Shown here piece by piece: positions 40,331 to 49,361 of a stretch of DNA of 64,000 bases. The notes below the pieces were generated by a model that was given only the letters and a program-made list of their open reading frames with translations, had not been told where the DNA came from and did not search any database. Source of the DNA: Nocardiopsis mwathae. GTDB taxonomy: Bacteria; Actinomycetota; Actinomycetes; Streptosporangiales; Streptosporangiaceae. The translations under genes were made by a program, and so were the position numbers. How positions within the stretch are numbered: the stretch's first letter is position 1; every line of letters starts with the position of its first letter. The stretch is taken from the NCBI RefSeq assembly GCF_014201195.1, contig NZ_JACHDS010000001.1:4402001-4466000 (forward strand). The letters run 5' to 3'.

Positions 40331-40346
40331 GTTGCATAAATGCAAC
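40331..40346. promoter_or_regulatory. Palindromic operator ahead of the antitoxin gene
   Basis: GTTGCATAAATGCAAC is a perfect 16-bp palindrome (7-bp arms, AA centre) 51 bp before the XRE-type antitoxin start, in a locally AT-rich patch. TTGCAT inside it could serve as a -35. It fits autorepression by the antitoxin. Confidence 0.6.
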
Positions 40347-40396
40347 GGTCGTGCTGGAATGATAGGGCCCCACCAGGAAGGATGAGGTCGATCGTC

Positions 40397-40759
40397 ATGC
40401 ACAGCGCCTTCTGGGACGACCACAAGCGCGACCTGAGCGACCCTGAGTACGCCCGTGAGTTCGCCGCCGAGTCCGCCCGCGTGCGCACCATTGACACGAT
40501 CATCAACGCCATCGACGACGCGCGCGTGGCCGCAGGGATGAGCAAAGCCGAGCTCGCCCGCGCGATCGGCTCCGATGCCGCTGTGGTGCGCCGCCTTCTG
40601 TCGTCGTCCAAGGCGAATCCGACGCTCGGCACACTCGCCGAGGTGGCCGCCGCTCTCGGCATGAAGGTCGTCCTGGAGCCCATGACACCTGAAGAGCGAG
40701 AAGCCGTCACCAAGCCGATGACCCAAGGCGGGAAGTCCCAGCAAGTCATCTCGGCTTGA
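40397..40759 (+). CDS. HigA-like XRE antitoxin
   Basis: 120 residues. Conserved start 'MHSAFWDDHKRDLSDPEYAREFAAESARVRTIDTIINAIDDARVAAGMSKAELARAIGSDAAVVRRLLSSSKANPTLGTLAEVAAALGMKV': a helical N-terminus followed by an XRE HTH, the organisation of antitoxins paired with Gp49-like toxins. ATG 40397 follows GAGG. The candidate toxin gene ends only 32 bp downstream but on the opposite strand, so the pair is convergent instead of an operon. Confidence 0.8.
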   Translation: MHSAFWDDHKRDLSDPEYAREFAAESARVRTIDTIINAIDDARVAAGMSKAELARAIGSDAAVVRRLLSSSKANPTLGTLAEVAAALGMKVVLEPMTPEEREAVTKPMTQGGKSQQVISA

Positions 40760-40791
40760 GGAGTAGCCCACTGCCCGCCAGCCGCGTCCGC

Positions 40792-41286
40792 TCACCCGAT
40801 GGGACGCGGCTGTTGGCTGAAGTAGTCCTTCCCGAGCAGGAGTACGGCCGCGTAGTCGGAGTCCGGCAAGGTCGTACGAAATGCCTTCGTGCGCCCGTCC
40901 ACGAGCACGAGCAACGGCTTGTCGACCCCCTTGGCTTCGTAGTCGAGCAGGCAGAACACCCGATAGTGCGTACGATTCGGCGGGCCGTCTACGCGAATCT
41001 CGAACCACCCTGTCATGGATCCGCGCATGGCCTCCCAGTAGCCGCCGCCCGCAAAGCGCATTGGCGGAGCTTGAGCTACCGCAATCGCGGCACTACGGAT
41101 GCGAGCACGGATCGTCGCCGGTACTGAGTTCAAGTACTCCTGAGCGGGCATCGTTCCGTCTGGCGCGCGATAGAACACGATGTCGTGCTCATCGGTAGGC
41201 TGCGGGCCGGTACGGATCGCGGTCCTCTTATTCCGCCCCCTGCGCTTGGATGTCACGGGCCATACCGTAGCGACCTTCGTCATCAT
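40792..41286 (-). CDS. Gp49-like (RelE/HigB) toxin family protein
   Basis: 164 residues. The C-terminal ~125 match the phage-derived Gp49-like (DUF891) fold: 'DIVFYRAPDGTMPAQEYLNSVPATIRARIRSAAIAVAQAPPMRFAGGGYWEAMRGSMTGWFEIRVDGPPNRTHYRVFCLLDYEAKGVDKPLLVLVDGRTKAFRTTLPDSDY'. Toxins of this group are mRNA-cleaving. An extra basic N-terminal ~35 residues is unusual. ATG 41286 with AGGA upstream is chosen; GTG 41301 is possible. Faces the XRE antitoxin. Confidence 0.78.
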   Translation of the reverse strand: MMTKVATVWPVTSKRRGRNKRTAIRTGPQPTDEHDIVFYRAPDGTMPAQEYLNSVPATIRARIRSAAIAVAQAPPMRFAGGGYWEAMRGSMTGWFEIRVDGPPNRTHYRVFCLLDYEAKGVDKPLLVLVDGRTKAFRTTLPDSDYAAVLLLGKDYFSQQPRPIG

Positions 41287-41301
41287 CCTCGCATTCCTCA
41301 C

Positions 41302-41888
41302 TGCTCCCGTGAGGCCGAAGCACCTTTTTCGGGCACGGTGAATTCTCGATCAGACGATCCGATGTTCTGCCGAACAAGGGGCCGACGGCCAATGGGGCAG
41401 GGAAGGCGCGATCCAGGGATTCGATCCCCCGGCGTTCGGGGACGCTGGGGTGTCGGGCGCCCTGATTTGTCGCATAGAACCGCCCGAAAACACGGGATTC
41501 CGCTTTGCGTGAGGGGGATTCCGAAACACGGAAGGAATCGGCAGCCCTCAACCACATTTCGCCGATGACCATGGGGGCGCATCTGATCATGCCCGTTTCG
41601 CCCTAAGAATTCCCATGGTCATTGCACAGGAGGGTTCCGGGCCGCGCCTTTCCGCCACAAGGGAGTGCTCCACCTTGCGGACAACAGCGGCGCCCCACCC
41701 CCTTCCACCCTCGCCGCCGCTTCTCCAGCAGAGCAGCGGCCAGCCACCCGCGGACAAAGCCGCCATCACGCTACTCAGCAAAGGACCCAGCGCCCCGCAA
41801 CCCGCACTATGGTGAACACAGCCGCAGTGCAGCCACCGAGGCCATGTCACAGGAAAATAACGCCCCGCATCGTCCCAGGTCACGAACT
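41302..41888. other. 587-bp intergenic region with CRISPR leader side
   Basis: No convincing gene; frames here have no family features. It contains an 11-bp inverted repeat ATGACCATGGG (41565-41575) with CCCATGGTCAT (41612-41622). The final ~70 bases before the first CRISPR repeat (for example AGGAAAATAACG near 41851) are the best candidate for the array leader, because the repeats are most regular at this end. Confidence 0.5.
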
Positions 41889-42096
41889 GTAAGCCCCGCG
41901 CAGGCGGGGATGGACCGCTCCGGCGAGCTTCGGCCCTGGTCAAGAACCAGTAAGCCCCGCGCGGGGATGGACCGAGCGCGATGACCTCGTCGGCGTCGGC
42001 TTCCAGGTAGGCCCCGCGCAGGCGGGGATGGACCGCCCACCCCGCTGGATGACGACGATTTCGCGCGGTAGGCCCCGCGCAGGTGGGGGTGGGCGG
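41889..42096 (+). CRISPR. Orphan type I-E-like CRISPR array: 4 repeats, 3 spacers
   Basis: Repeats at 41889-41917, 41950-41974, 42007-42035 and 42068-42096; three spacers of exactly 32 nt (41918-41949, 41975-42006, 42036-42067). The 29-nt repeat begins GTAAGCCCCGCGCAGGCGGG or GTAGGCC... and contains the CCCCGCG...CGGGG hairpin of type I-E repeats. Repeat 2 has lost the 4 bases CAGG; repeat 4 is degenerate in its second half, which marks the trailer end. No cas gene lies in the window. A further degenerate repeat follows at the same period. Confidence 0.9.
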
Positions 42097-42104
42097 ATCC
42101 GTGT

Positions 42105-43622
42105 TTACGAGGCGGAGATGGTGCCGCGGTAAGGCCCGCGCGTGTGGGTGGTCATCGCTTCTCCCAGGGCGTCGGCGAAGGAGAGGACGGTGGCTTCTGC
42201 CGCTGGGGTGGCCGGGTAGCGGGAGCGGAGGAACAGGCCCTCGTGGGTGCGGGAGATCCAGAACTGGGCGTCGTCGGCGACGGTGACGGCGCTGAGGTGG
42301 TGGGCGTTGGCCGGGGCGAAGTCGTCGGAGCCCGGGAAGCGGCGGTAGTCAACGAACGAGAGCATGAAGACGTCGTCGCGGGTGCGGGTGAACTCGTCGC
42401 CCAGGGCCGCCAGGACGTGGGCGACCGGGCGGCGGGCCAGGTCGAGGGCAGTGCGGAAGCCTGTTCTGGCGGCGTGGAGGCGGGTGGTGAACGCGGAGAG
42501 GGCCGCCGACTCGGCCGATTCCTCCCCTTCTGGCGCATCCGCGGATTCCAGCGCTTCCTCCGATTCCGCTGGTCGGCCGGGGCCGCTGCCCCCCGTGATG
42601 TCGAGGGTGAGTGGGGCGACCGTGGTGAACCAGCCGATGGCGTTGGTCCACCGCTCCTCGTGGCGGGTGTGCAGGGGTACGCACAGGCGGAGTTCGTCGC
42701 CTGGGCCGAGGCGGTGGGCGGCCTCGCCCACGGTGGCCAGGACGCCGGAGAACAGGCTGCCGCCCGCGTCCCGGCATGCCCGTTCGAAGGCGTCGGCGGC
42801 CCGGTCGTCCAGGAGGCGGCGGGTGTCGGTGCCCTGGGGGTGGCGTTCCCCCGGGGCCAGGCCCAGGTCGAGGGGGAACGACGGGGTGGTGCCGCCGCAC
42901 GCGGCGAAGAAGTCGGCCCAGCGGCGGATGAGTGGGTCGTCGCGTGTGGGTGGGGACGCCACGACCTCCTGTTCCAGGGCGCAGAAGTCCACGTAGCTGC
43001 CGACCGCGGGCAGGTCGGGCTCGCTTCCGGCGGCGACGGCGCGGTAGCACGCGCCCAGCTCGCGGACGGCGATGGCCAGGGAGTAGGCGTCCACGTTGCA
43101 GTGGTCGAACCCGCAGAACACGGTGGCGCTGCCGGGTCGGAGGACGACCGCGAACAGGTAGGAGGGCCAGGAGAGGGCGCGGCACGCCTCGTCGAGTCGC
43201 TTGGCGACATAAGCGCGGAGGGCGTCCGTTGTGGTGTAGTCGCCTACTTCCCGGGGTTCCAGGTCGAAGGCCTCTGCGGGGAGGACGAAGCGCTCGATCG
43301 CCTCCCCGTCCGGCGCCGGGCGGAAGCCGCTGCGCAGGGTTTCATGGCGGCGGACCCAGTGGACGAAGGCCTGCCTCAGGGCTTCCGGGCAGATGGCACG
43401 GCTCGATCCGAGGTCGCCCTCGAAGTCGAACGCGCAGGCCAGCCAGTGGCGCGGCCCGTCGTGCTGGCGGCGCTCCGTCTCCAGGTGGAACCGCTGGTTG
43501 AGCGAGGGCGGCACCGGGGAGGCGGGCGTGCCGTCGGCGGCGGTGAGCGTCGCCGCCGACGGCACGAACTCGATGACCCGGCCGGGCGCCGGGTCGTAGC
43601 GGTCCAGCGTGGTGACCCGCAC
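42105..43622 (-). CDS. Stand-alone condensation-domain (PapA-like) acyltransferase 1
   Basis: 505 residues. The catalytic motif H-H-x-x-x-D-G of condensation domains reads D-H-C-N-V-D-A (near 175-181): the catalytic second histidine and the aspartate are kept, the terminal glycine is alanine. 'GSYVDFCALEQE', 'LRLCVPLHTRHEERWTNAIGWFTTVAP' and 'FMLSFVDYRRFPG...FWISRTHEGLFLRSRYP' match the PapA-type acyltransferases of mycobacterial lipid synthesis. No carrier domain is attached. GTG 43622 lies 2 bp after the upstream stop. The last ~17 residues (TTHTRGPYRGTISAS) come from CRISPR-derived sequence. Confidence 0.85.
   Translation of the reverse strand: MRVTTLDRYDPAPGRVIEFVPSAATLTAADGTPASPVPPSLNQRFHLETERRQHDGPRHWLACAFDFEGDLGSSRAICPEALRQAFVHWVRRHETLRSGFRPAPDGEAIERFVLPAEAFDLEPREVGDYTTTDALRAYVAKRLDEACRALSWPSYLFAVVLRPGSATVFCGFDHCNVDAYSLAIAVRELGACYRAVAAGSEPDLPAVGSYVDFCALEQEVVASPPTRDDPLIRRWADFFAACGGTTPSFPLDLGLAPGERHPQGTDTRRLLDDRAADAFERACRDAGGSLFSGVLATVGEAAHRLGPGDELRLCVPLHTRHEERWTNAIGWFTTVAPLTLDITGGSGPGRPAESEEALESADAPEGEESAESAALSAFTTRLHAARTGFRTALDLARRPVAHVLAALGDEFTRTRDDVFMLSFVDYRRFPGSDDFAPANAHHLSAVTVADDAQFWISRTHEGLFLRSRYPATPAAEATVLSFADALGEAMTTHTRGPYRGTISAS
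42129..42157 (+). repeat. Degenerate fifth CRISPR repeat inside a coding region
   Basis: 29 nt placed exactly 32 nt after repeat 4, so the 61-nt period holds. It matches the consensus at 18 of 29 positions by eye, 11 of the first 13. It lies within the 3' end of the condensation-domain gene on the opposite strand, where its reverse complement encodes M-T-T-H-T-R-G-P-Y-R. Confidence 0.55.
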
Positions 43623-43624
43623 GT

Positions 43625-45055
43625 CTACTCCGCCGGGTCGCCCGCTGCCGCTGCCGCCACCCGCTCGCCGAGCGGGTAGTCGCCGTTCTGCGCGATCTCC
43701 CGGAACACGTGGCGCAGGCGCTCCAGGAAGATCGGGATGTTCTTGCGGGCCTTCTCGGTGTCCGGGTACTTGGTGTTGAGGAAGGTGCGGTCCCAGCCCC
43801 GGTTCAGCCACATGGACACCTCCCGGGTCTCCCCGGGCCCGGCCAGCACGTGCAGGTTGGCGCCCGGCCAGTCCGCTGACGCCGGGGCGTGGCGGATGTC
43901 GAGGTAGGACACCATCGGCGGGGCCGCTCCGGGGACGGACTGGGCGGTGAGCTCCGGGTAGAGCTCGGTGACGCGGGGCATTGGGACCCCGATCATGGAG
44001 CGGGCCGTCTCGAAGGCGCGCTGCGCCTCCGCGATCACCTCGGTGAAGCTCTTGAGCCCGGCGACCTGGAAGGTGATCGGTACGACGTTGACGAACCACC
44101 CCTGGGCGCCGAACCAGCGCGCCTCGTCGCGGGTCTGCATGACGGTGAGGCCGCGGTAGGCCTCGGTGCCGTTCAGTTCGAGCCCGCAGATGCCGAGCGC
44201 GGCGAACATCCCGGCGGTGAACCCGCCCCCGCCCGCCTTGCACACCTGGGAGAACACGTCCGCCTCGACCGGGGTGAACACGTCCTCCTCGATGAAGATC
44301 GCGGGGTAGGTCTCGCCCGGCTCGGTGCCGAGGTCCAGTGGGACCGTCCGGTCGCCCCCGCCCTGCCAGAAGTCCACCCAGCGGTCGACACCCGGCGTCT
44401 CCGGCCCGATGTGCGCCAGCCGCTCCCGTTCCACCCCGCAGTAGTCGACGTACGAGCCGACGCTGGGCAGCCCGTGGTCGACCCCCTCCAGTTCGGCCTC
44501 ATAGAGGGCGCGGAGCTCGGCGAACACCAGCATCAGCGACACCCCGTCGCAGTGGGCGTGGTCGACCGCGTAGACGATGGTGGAGGTGGTCTCGCGGACG
44601 ATCGCGGTCATCGCGAACGGCGGCCACTGCATCGGGTTGACCGAGGTGTCCAGGCGGTTGCGCACATGGGCGCGGATCGCGGCGGGCTCCTCGACCACGC
44701 CCTGGGACACCGGGCGGATCGCCAGCTTGTCCGGGGGCATGGCGTAGCGCTTCAGCCCGCTGTCGTCCGCGGCGAACCAGGTCAGCAGCGTGGGGTGGCG
44801 GCGCGCCCACGTCTCCAGGGCGGCGGCCATGGCGTCGGTGTCCAGGCGGCCGGGCAGGTCGAAGGCGATGCACACCCACGGCGTGGTCGGGCGCTCCGCG
44901 GCCTGGTTGGCCAGCCACAGGCGGGTGTGGTGCTGCTGGATCCAGGACGGCGGTTCGGGGTGCTCGCTCCACCCGGTTCCGGCGGTGTCCTGTACCTCGA
45001 ACTCGACCAGCTCACCGGGCTCGGGGCTGTACTCGACGATCTTCGTCATCAGCAT
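43625..45055 (-). CDS. Stand-alone condensation-domain (PapA-like) acyltransferase 2
   Basis: 476 residues. Catalytic motif D-H-A-H-C-D-G (near 164-170) is complete apart from the usual D for the first H. Other family blocks: 'PTTPWVCIAFDLPGRLDTDAMAAALETWARRHPTLLTWF', 'GSYVDYCGVERERL', 'LTVMQTRDEARWFGAQGWFVNVVPI', 'MVSYLDIRHAP' and 'VSMWLNRGWDRTFLNTKYPDTEKARKN'. These catalyse acyl transfer from a carrier or CoA to an alcohol or amine; donor and acceptor are unknown. ATG 45055 overlaps the previous stop and has GGAGG 7 nt upstream; ATG 45049 (TGATG) is the alternative. Confidence 0.87.
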   Translation of the reverse strand: MLMTKIVEYSPEPGELVEFEVQDTAGTGWSEHPEPPSWIQQHHTRLWLANQAAERPTTPWVCIAFDLPGRLDTDAMAAALETWARRHPTLLTWFAADDSGLKRYAMPPDKLAIRPVSQGVVEEPAAIRAHVRNRLDTSVNPMQWPPFAMTAIVRETTSTIVYAVDHAHCDGVSLMLVFAELRALYEAELEGVDHGLPSVGSYVDYCGVERERLAHIGPETPGVDRWVDFWQGGGDRTVPLDLGTEPGETYPAIFIEEDVFTPVEADVFSQVCKAGGGGFTAGMFAALGICGLELNGTEAYRGLTVMQTRDEARWFGAQGWFVNVVPITFQVAGLKSFTEVIAEAQRAFETARSMIGVPMPRVTELYPELTAQSVPGAAPPMVSYLDIRHAPASADWPGANLHVLAGPGETREVSMWLNRGWDRTFLNTKYPDTEKARKNIPIFLERLRHVFREIAQNGDYPLGERVAAAAAGDPAE

Positions 45056-46548
45056 GATGCGGCCTCCATGTCGGCGGTCACCGGGTGGGCTCCGGCGGCG
45101 GGTTGCGGGGATGCGGTGAGCTCCCCGCCGTCGGCGACGCGTTTCATCTGCGCCGCCGCGTTGTCGATGTAGAGTCGTGCGGCCGTGGCGCGGTTACCGA
45201 CGGCCGGGTAGCGGAAGCTGACCCGCGTGCCGTCGAACCCGCGGTTGATCCACAGGTAGACCTCGTGCGGGTGGTGGCTGCGGCTGCGCAGGGTGTGCAT
45301 CCGCCACTCCTTCCAGTAGCGCGCGCCGGGCGTCAGCCGCATGTCGACGTAGGACACGACGAACCGCGGCTCCAGCTCGGCGCCGAGCAGTTCGACCACC
45401 CGGGCGAAGGGGACCTCCGACAGCGGCTTGGCCGCCTTGACCGCGTCCGCGGCGCCCGTGAGCACCTTCGGGAAGGTGTCGGGTCCTGCGACGGGGAAGT
45501 GGACCGGTGCCAGGCCCACGTACCAGCCGAGCGAGCGCGCCCACTTGGGGTGGTTGCGGGTGTGGAAGATGGTCAGTGCCCGGAACTCGTCCTGGCCGAG
45601 GCTTTCCCGCCCGGCGAGGCCCAGGCAGGTGAGGATCCCGGCCAGCGGCGACCCCCCGCTCTTGCGGCAGGCGGCGTCGAAGGCCGTGGCCTGCTCCGCG
45701 TCGAGGATGAGTTCGTCCCCGCTGAGCTGCGGCGCCGTCATGTCGTCGTACAGGGCCGGGTCGTCGTAGTCCGCGTAGTCCTCGTACCCGCCCTCGACCC
45801 CGCCCTCGACCAGCCGGGCCGCCGGGAACTCGGGCAGCTTCCACCCGTTGGCCGCGAGGAAGTCCCGCCACCGGGTGACGGCCTCGTGGTCGGAGTCGAC
45901 CTCGGCGGCGGCCGACCGCTCGATGTGCGAGAAGTCCAGGTAGCTGCCGACGTCCGTGGGGTCGGGCCGGGAGCCCACCACGGCGGCCGCGTACAGCCAG
46001 CGGATCTCCTGGGCGATCAGGAGGATCGAGTAGCCGTCGACGTTGGAGTGGTCGAAGCCGAGGCACACGGTGGTGGAGCCGGCCCGCGAGATCGTGGCGC
46101 AGGCGTAGGCCGGCCAGGCCAGCGGGTCGGTCTCCCGGTCGAAGAAGGACTCGAGCCGCTCGGTCAGCTGGGCGGTGTCGGTGTAGTCGCCGACGGGTGT
46201 CCCGCACAGTTCGACCTCGCCCTTGGCGAGCGTGACGCGGGTGATGCGGTCCCCGTCGACGCGCAGCCCGCTGCGCAGCGTCTCATGCTGGTCGATCCAG
46301 GTGAGAAGGGCGGTGCGGAACGCCTCCGGGTCGAGGCGGCCCGGCAGGTCGAAGACGGTGGCGAGCCAGGACGGCGACGCGCGGCCCCGGCTGACGCCGG
46401 CCAGGCGGCCGCGCACGTGGGCTTCCTGAACGTAGGAGGGCGGCCGTTCGTCGGTCCTCCATCGGCTCCCGTCCGGCCCACCCCAGGGCCGCCACTCGGT
46501 CAGCGCGCCCGGTTCGACGTCGATATCAGAAATCTCGGTGAACTTCAT
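45049..46548 (-). CDS. Stand-alone condensation-domain (PapA-like) acyltransferase 3, first in operon
   Basis: 499 residues with D-H-S-N-V-D-G (near 164-170) as the active site, 'GSYLDFSHIERS', 'LTIFHTRNHPKWARSLGWYVGLAPVHF', 'FVVSYVDMRLTPGARYW' and 'VYLWINRGFDGTRVSFRYPAVGNRATA'. An acidic insertion (GGVEGGYEDYADYDDPALYDD) sits in the middle. It starts the three-gene operon; ATG 46548 follows GGGGG, and an ATG at 46566 is also possible. The long AT-richer region before it should hold the promoter. Confidence 0.86.
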   Translation of the reverse strand: MKFTEISDIDVEPGALTEWRPWGGPDGSRWRTDERPPSYVQEAHVRGRLAGVSRGRASPSWLATVFDLPGRLDPEAFRTALLTWIDQHETLRSGLRVDGDRITRVTLAKGEVELCGTPVGDYTDTAQLTERLESFFDRETDPLAWPAYACATISRAGSTTVCLGFDHSNVDGYSILLIAQEIRWLYAAAVVGSRPDPTDVGSYLDFSHIERSAAAEVDSDHEAVTRWRDFLAANGWKLPEFPAARLVEGGVEGGYEDYADYDDPALYDDMTAPQLSGDELILDAEQATAFDAACRKSGGSPLAGILTCLGLAGRESLGQDEFRALTIFHTRNHPKWARSLGWYVGLAPVHFPVAGPDTFPKVLTGAADAVKAAKPLSEVPFARVVELLGAELEPRFVVSYVDMRLTPGARYWKEWRMHTLRSRSHHPHEVYLWINRGFDGTRVSFRYPAVGNRATAARLYIDNAAAQMKRVADGGELTASPQPAAGAHPVTADMEAASC

Positions 46549-46949
46549 TTGGCCCCCGGTTGCCATGCAGGAACGATAGCAAAGAAACCCAAAAGAAAAA
46601 CCAATGGAATGGCATCCACCGAAGGAAGACGTCGCGGTCCGATACCGCACGTCGGCCTACATCGACAACCGTCGACATAGCCGCATGAGGAGGACATCGC
46701 CCGAGGTCAGGGGACTTGCGAGACATCAGATCCACGGGAATTCACGCCGCCGCAATACGTCGTTAACGCGACGGATGCTCATTCACGTGGATCAAATAAG
46801 ACCCACATCGTTGGGGGCACCTTCGGACAGCGATATCCGGAAAAAGACCTTTTTCGGGTGACGCTGCCCGCCCGATGTTAGTAGGAGATAAGTCGGATTT
46901 CATCCTTTTCTCAGAGTTGCCCGCGTCACACGCTTGCGAACACGCGAAA
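46549..46949. other. AT-richer intergenic region upstream of the acyltransferase operon
   Basis: About 400 bp, visibly richer in A/T than its surroundings, with A-runs around 46578-46602 and a frame at 46604-46861 that lacks any coding or family signs. I read it as the promoter region of the PapA-like operon and spacer to the groEL terminator. No clear operator stands out. Confidence 0.45.
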
Positions 46950-46976
46950 GGGCGGCCCCCGCAAGGGGGACCGCCC
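46950..46976 (-). terminator. groEL terminator hairpin
   Basis: GGGCGGCCCCC (46950-46960) pairs with GGGGGACCGCCC (46965-46976) with one bulged A and a GCAA loop, 50 bp after the groEL stop; TTTCGCG follows on the minus strand. Confidence 0.7.
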
Positions 46977-47026
46977 GATCGTCGCAGGCTGGTGACGCGT
47001 ACCTGGACGCCAGAACCCGTGGGTCC

Positions 47027-48658
<1,632 letters not shown>

Positions 48659-48780
48659 CTAGTCCTCCCGTGACCGGGCTGATACGCGAGGGAACGAGCC
48701 GACGCCCGCGACGGACGACCGCGGCTTCTCCCCGGCAACCCGACTGCCGGAGACCGCGGCCTCATCGTCTCGATCCTGAC

Positions 48781-48807
48781 TTAGCACTCATGATCCCAGA
48801 GTGCTAA
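48781..48807 (-). promoter_or_regulatory. CIRCE operator 1 (perfect)
   Basis: TTAGCACTC (48781-48789), 9-bp spacer, GAGTGCTAA (48799-48807): the exact consensus of the HrcA binding site, 128 bp upstream of groEL. Confidence 0.95.
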
Positions 48808-48817
48808 CGCTCCTTTT

Positions 48818-48844
48818 TTAGCACTCGGGCCGGTTGAGTGCAAA
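48818..48844 (-). promoter_or_regulatory. CIRCE operator 2 (one mismatch)
   Basis: TTAGCACTC (48818-48826), 9-bp spacer, GAGTGCAAA (48836-48844). It starts 37 bp after the first CIRCE and differs from consensus at one base, giving groEL a tandem HrcA operator. Confidence 0.85.
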
Positions 48845-48927
48845 CGACTCAGCGAAGTTGTGGAAGCTCGGCTACCCGCAGGTCAATAGGGGTTTCACGG
48901 CCCCGACCAGCCCCCGGAGAGGCACGA

Positions 48928-48964
48928 AAACCGCGCCCGCCGAAGGGGTTGGCAGGCGCGGTTT
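48928..48964 (-). terminator. Terminator of the thrC-carrier operon
   Basis: AAACCGCGCCCGCC (48928-48941) pairs with GGCAGGCGCGGTTT (48951-48964) with a single mismatch and a 9-nt loop, starting 20 bp after the carrier protein stop. Confidence 0.7.
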
Positions 48965-48984
48965 CCTGGGACGACGCGAAGGAG

Positions 48985-49263
48985 CTAGCAGCCCCCGGCG
49001 ACCGCCGGGATGATCGAGATCTGCACCCCATTGGCGGTGGCGGTCGCCAGCCCGTCGGCGAAGCGGACGTCCTCGTCGCCCACGTACACGTTGACGAACC
49101 GGCGGATCTTGCCGGAATCGTCGAGGATGCGCGCCTGGATGCCCGGGTAGTTGGCCTCCAGGTCGGCGAGGACGTCGGCGAGAGTGGCGCCCTCGGCACT
49201 CACCTCGGCGGCGTCCTTGGTGTAGCTGCGGAGAATGGTCGGCACGCGGACACTGACGCTCAT
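48985..49263 (-). CDS. MoaD/ThiS-family sulfur carrier (CysO-like) ending in GGC
   Basis: 92 residues of ubiquitin fold: 'MSVSVRVPTILRSYTKDAAEVSAEGATLADVLADLEANYPGIQARILDDSGKIRRFVNVYVGDEDVRFADGLATATANGVQISIIPAVAGGC'-like sequence, matching CysO, the sulfur carrier for cysteine synthesis from O-phosphoserine. Carriers work through a C-terminal Gly-Gly thiocarboxylate; here a cysteine follows the two glycines, so it must be trimmed (for instance by a Mec+ JAMM peptidase) before use. It lies 98 bp after thrC and is probably in the same transcript. Confidence 0.88.
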   Translation of the reverse strand: MSVSVRVPTILRSYTKDAAEVSAEGATLADVLADLEANYPGIQARILDDSGKIRRFVNVYVGDEDVRFADGLATATANGVQISIIPAVAGGC

Positions 49264-49361
49264 GGCTGCGAAGTACTCCTGACGGGTGCGGGGTGGGTCG
49301 TGGGTCGCGGATCGGCGGCTGTGGTCGGCGGGCGGCCGCGGTCGGCCGCGGGTCGGCCGGG

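Noticed and set aside
41807-42040. 77-residue minus-strand frame reading 'SPPARGLP...SIPACAGLT'
   Set aside because: It is translation of CRISPR repeats, a well-known false ORF pattern.
42190-42218. Possible sixth CRISPR repeat one more period downstream
   Set aside because: Few bases match the consensus, no better than expected by chance in this composition.
46604-46861. 85-residue plus-strand frame in the AT-richer gap
   Set aside because: No ribosome site, no domain, and unusual residue content; better explained as promoter DNA.
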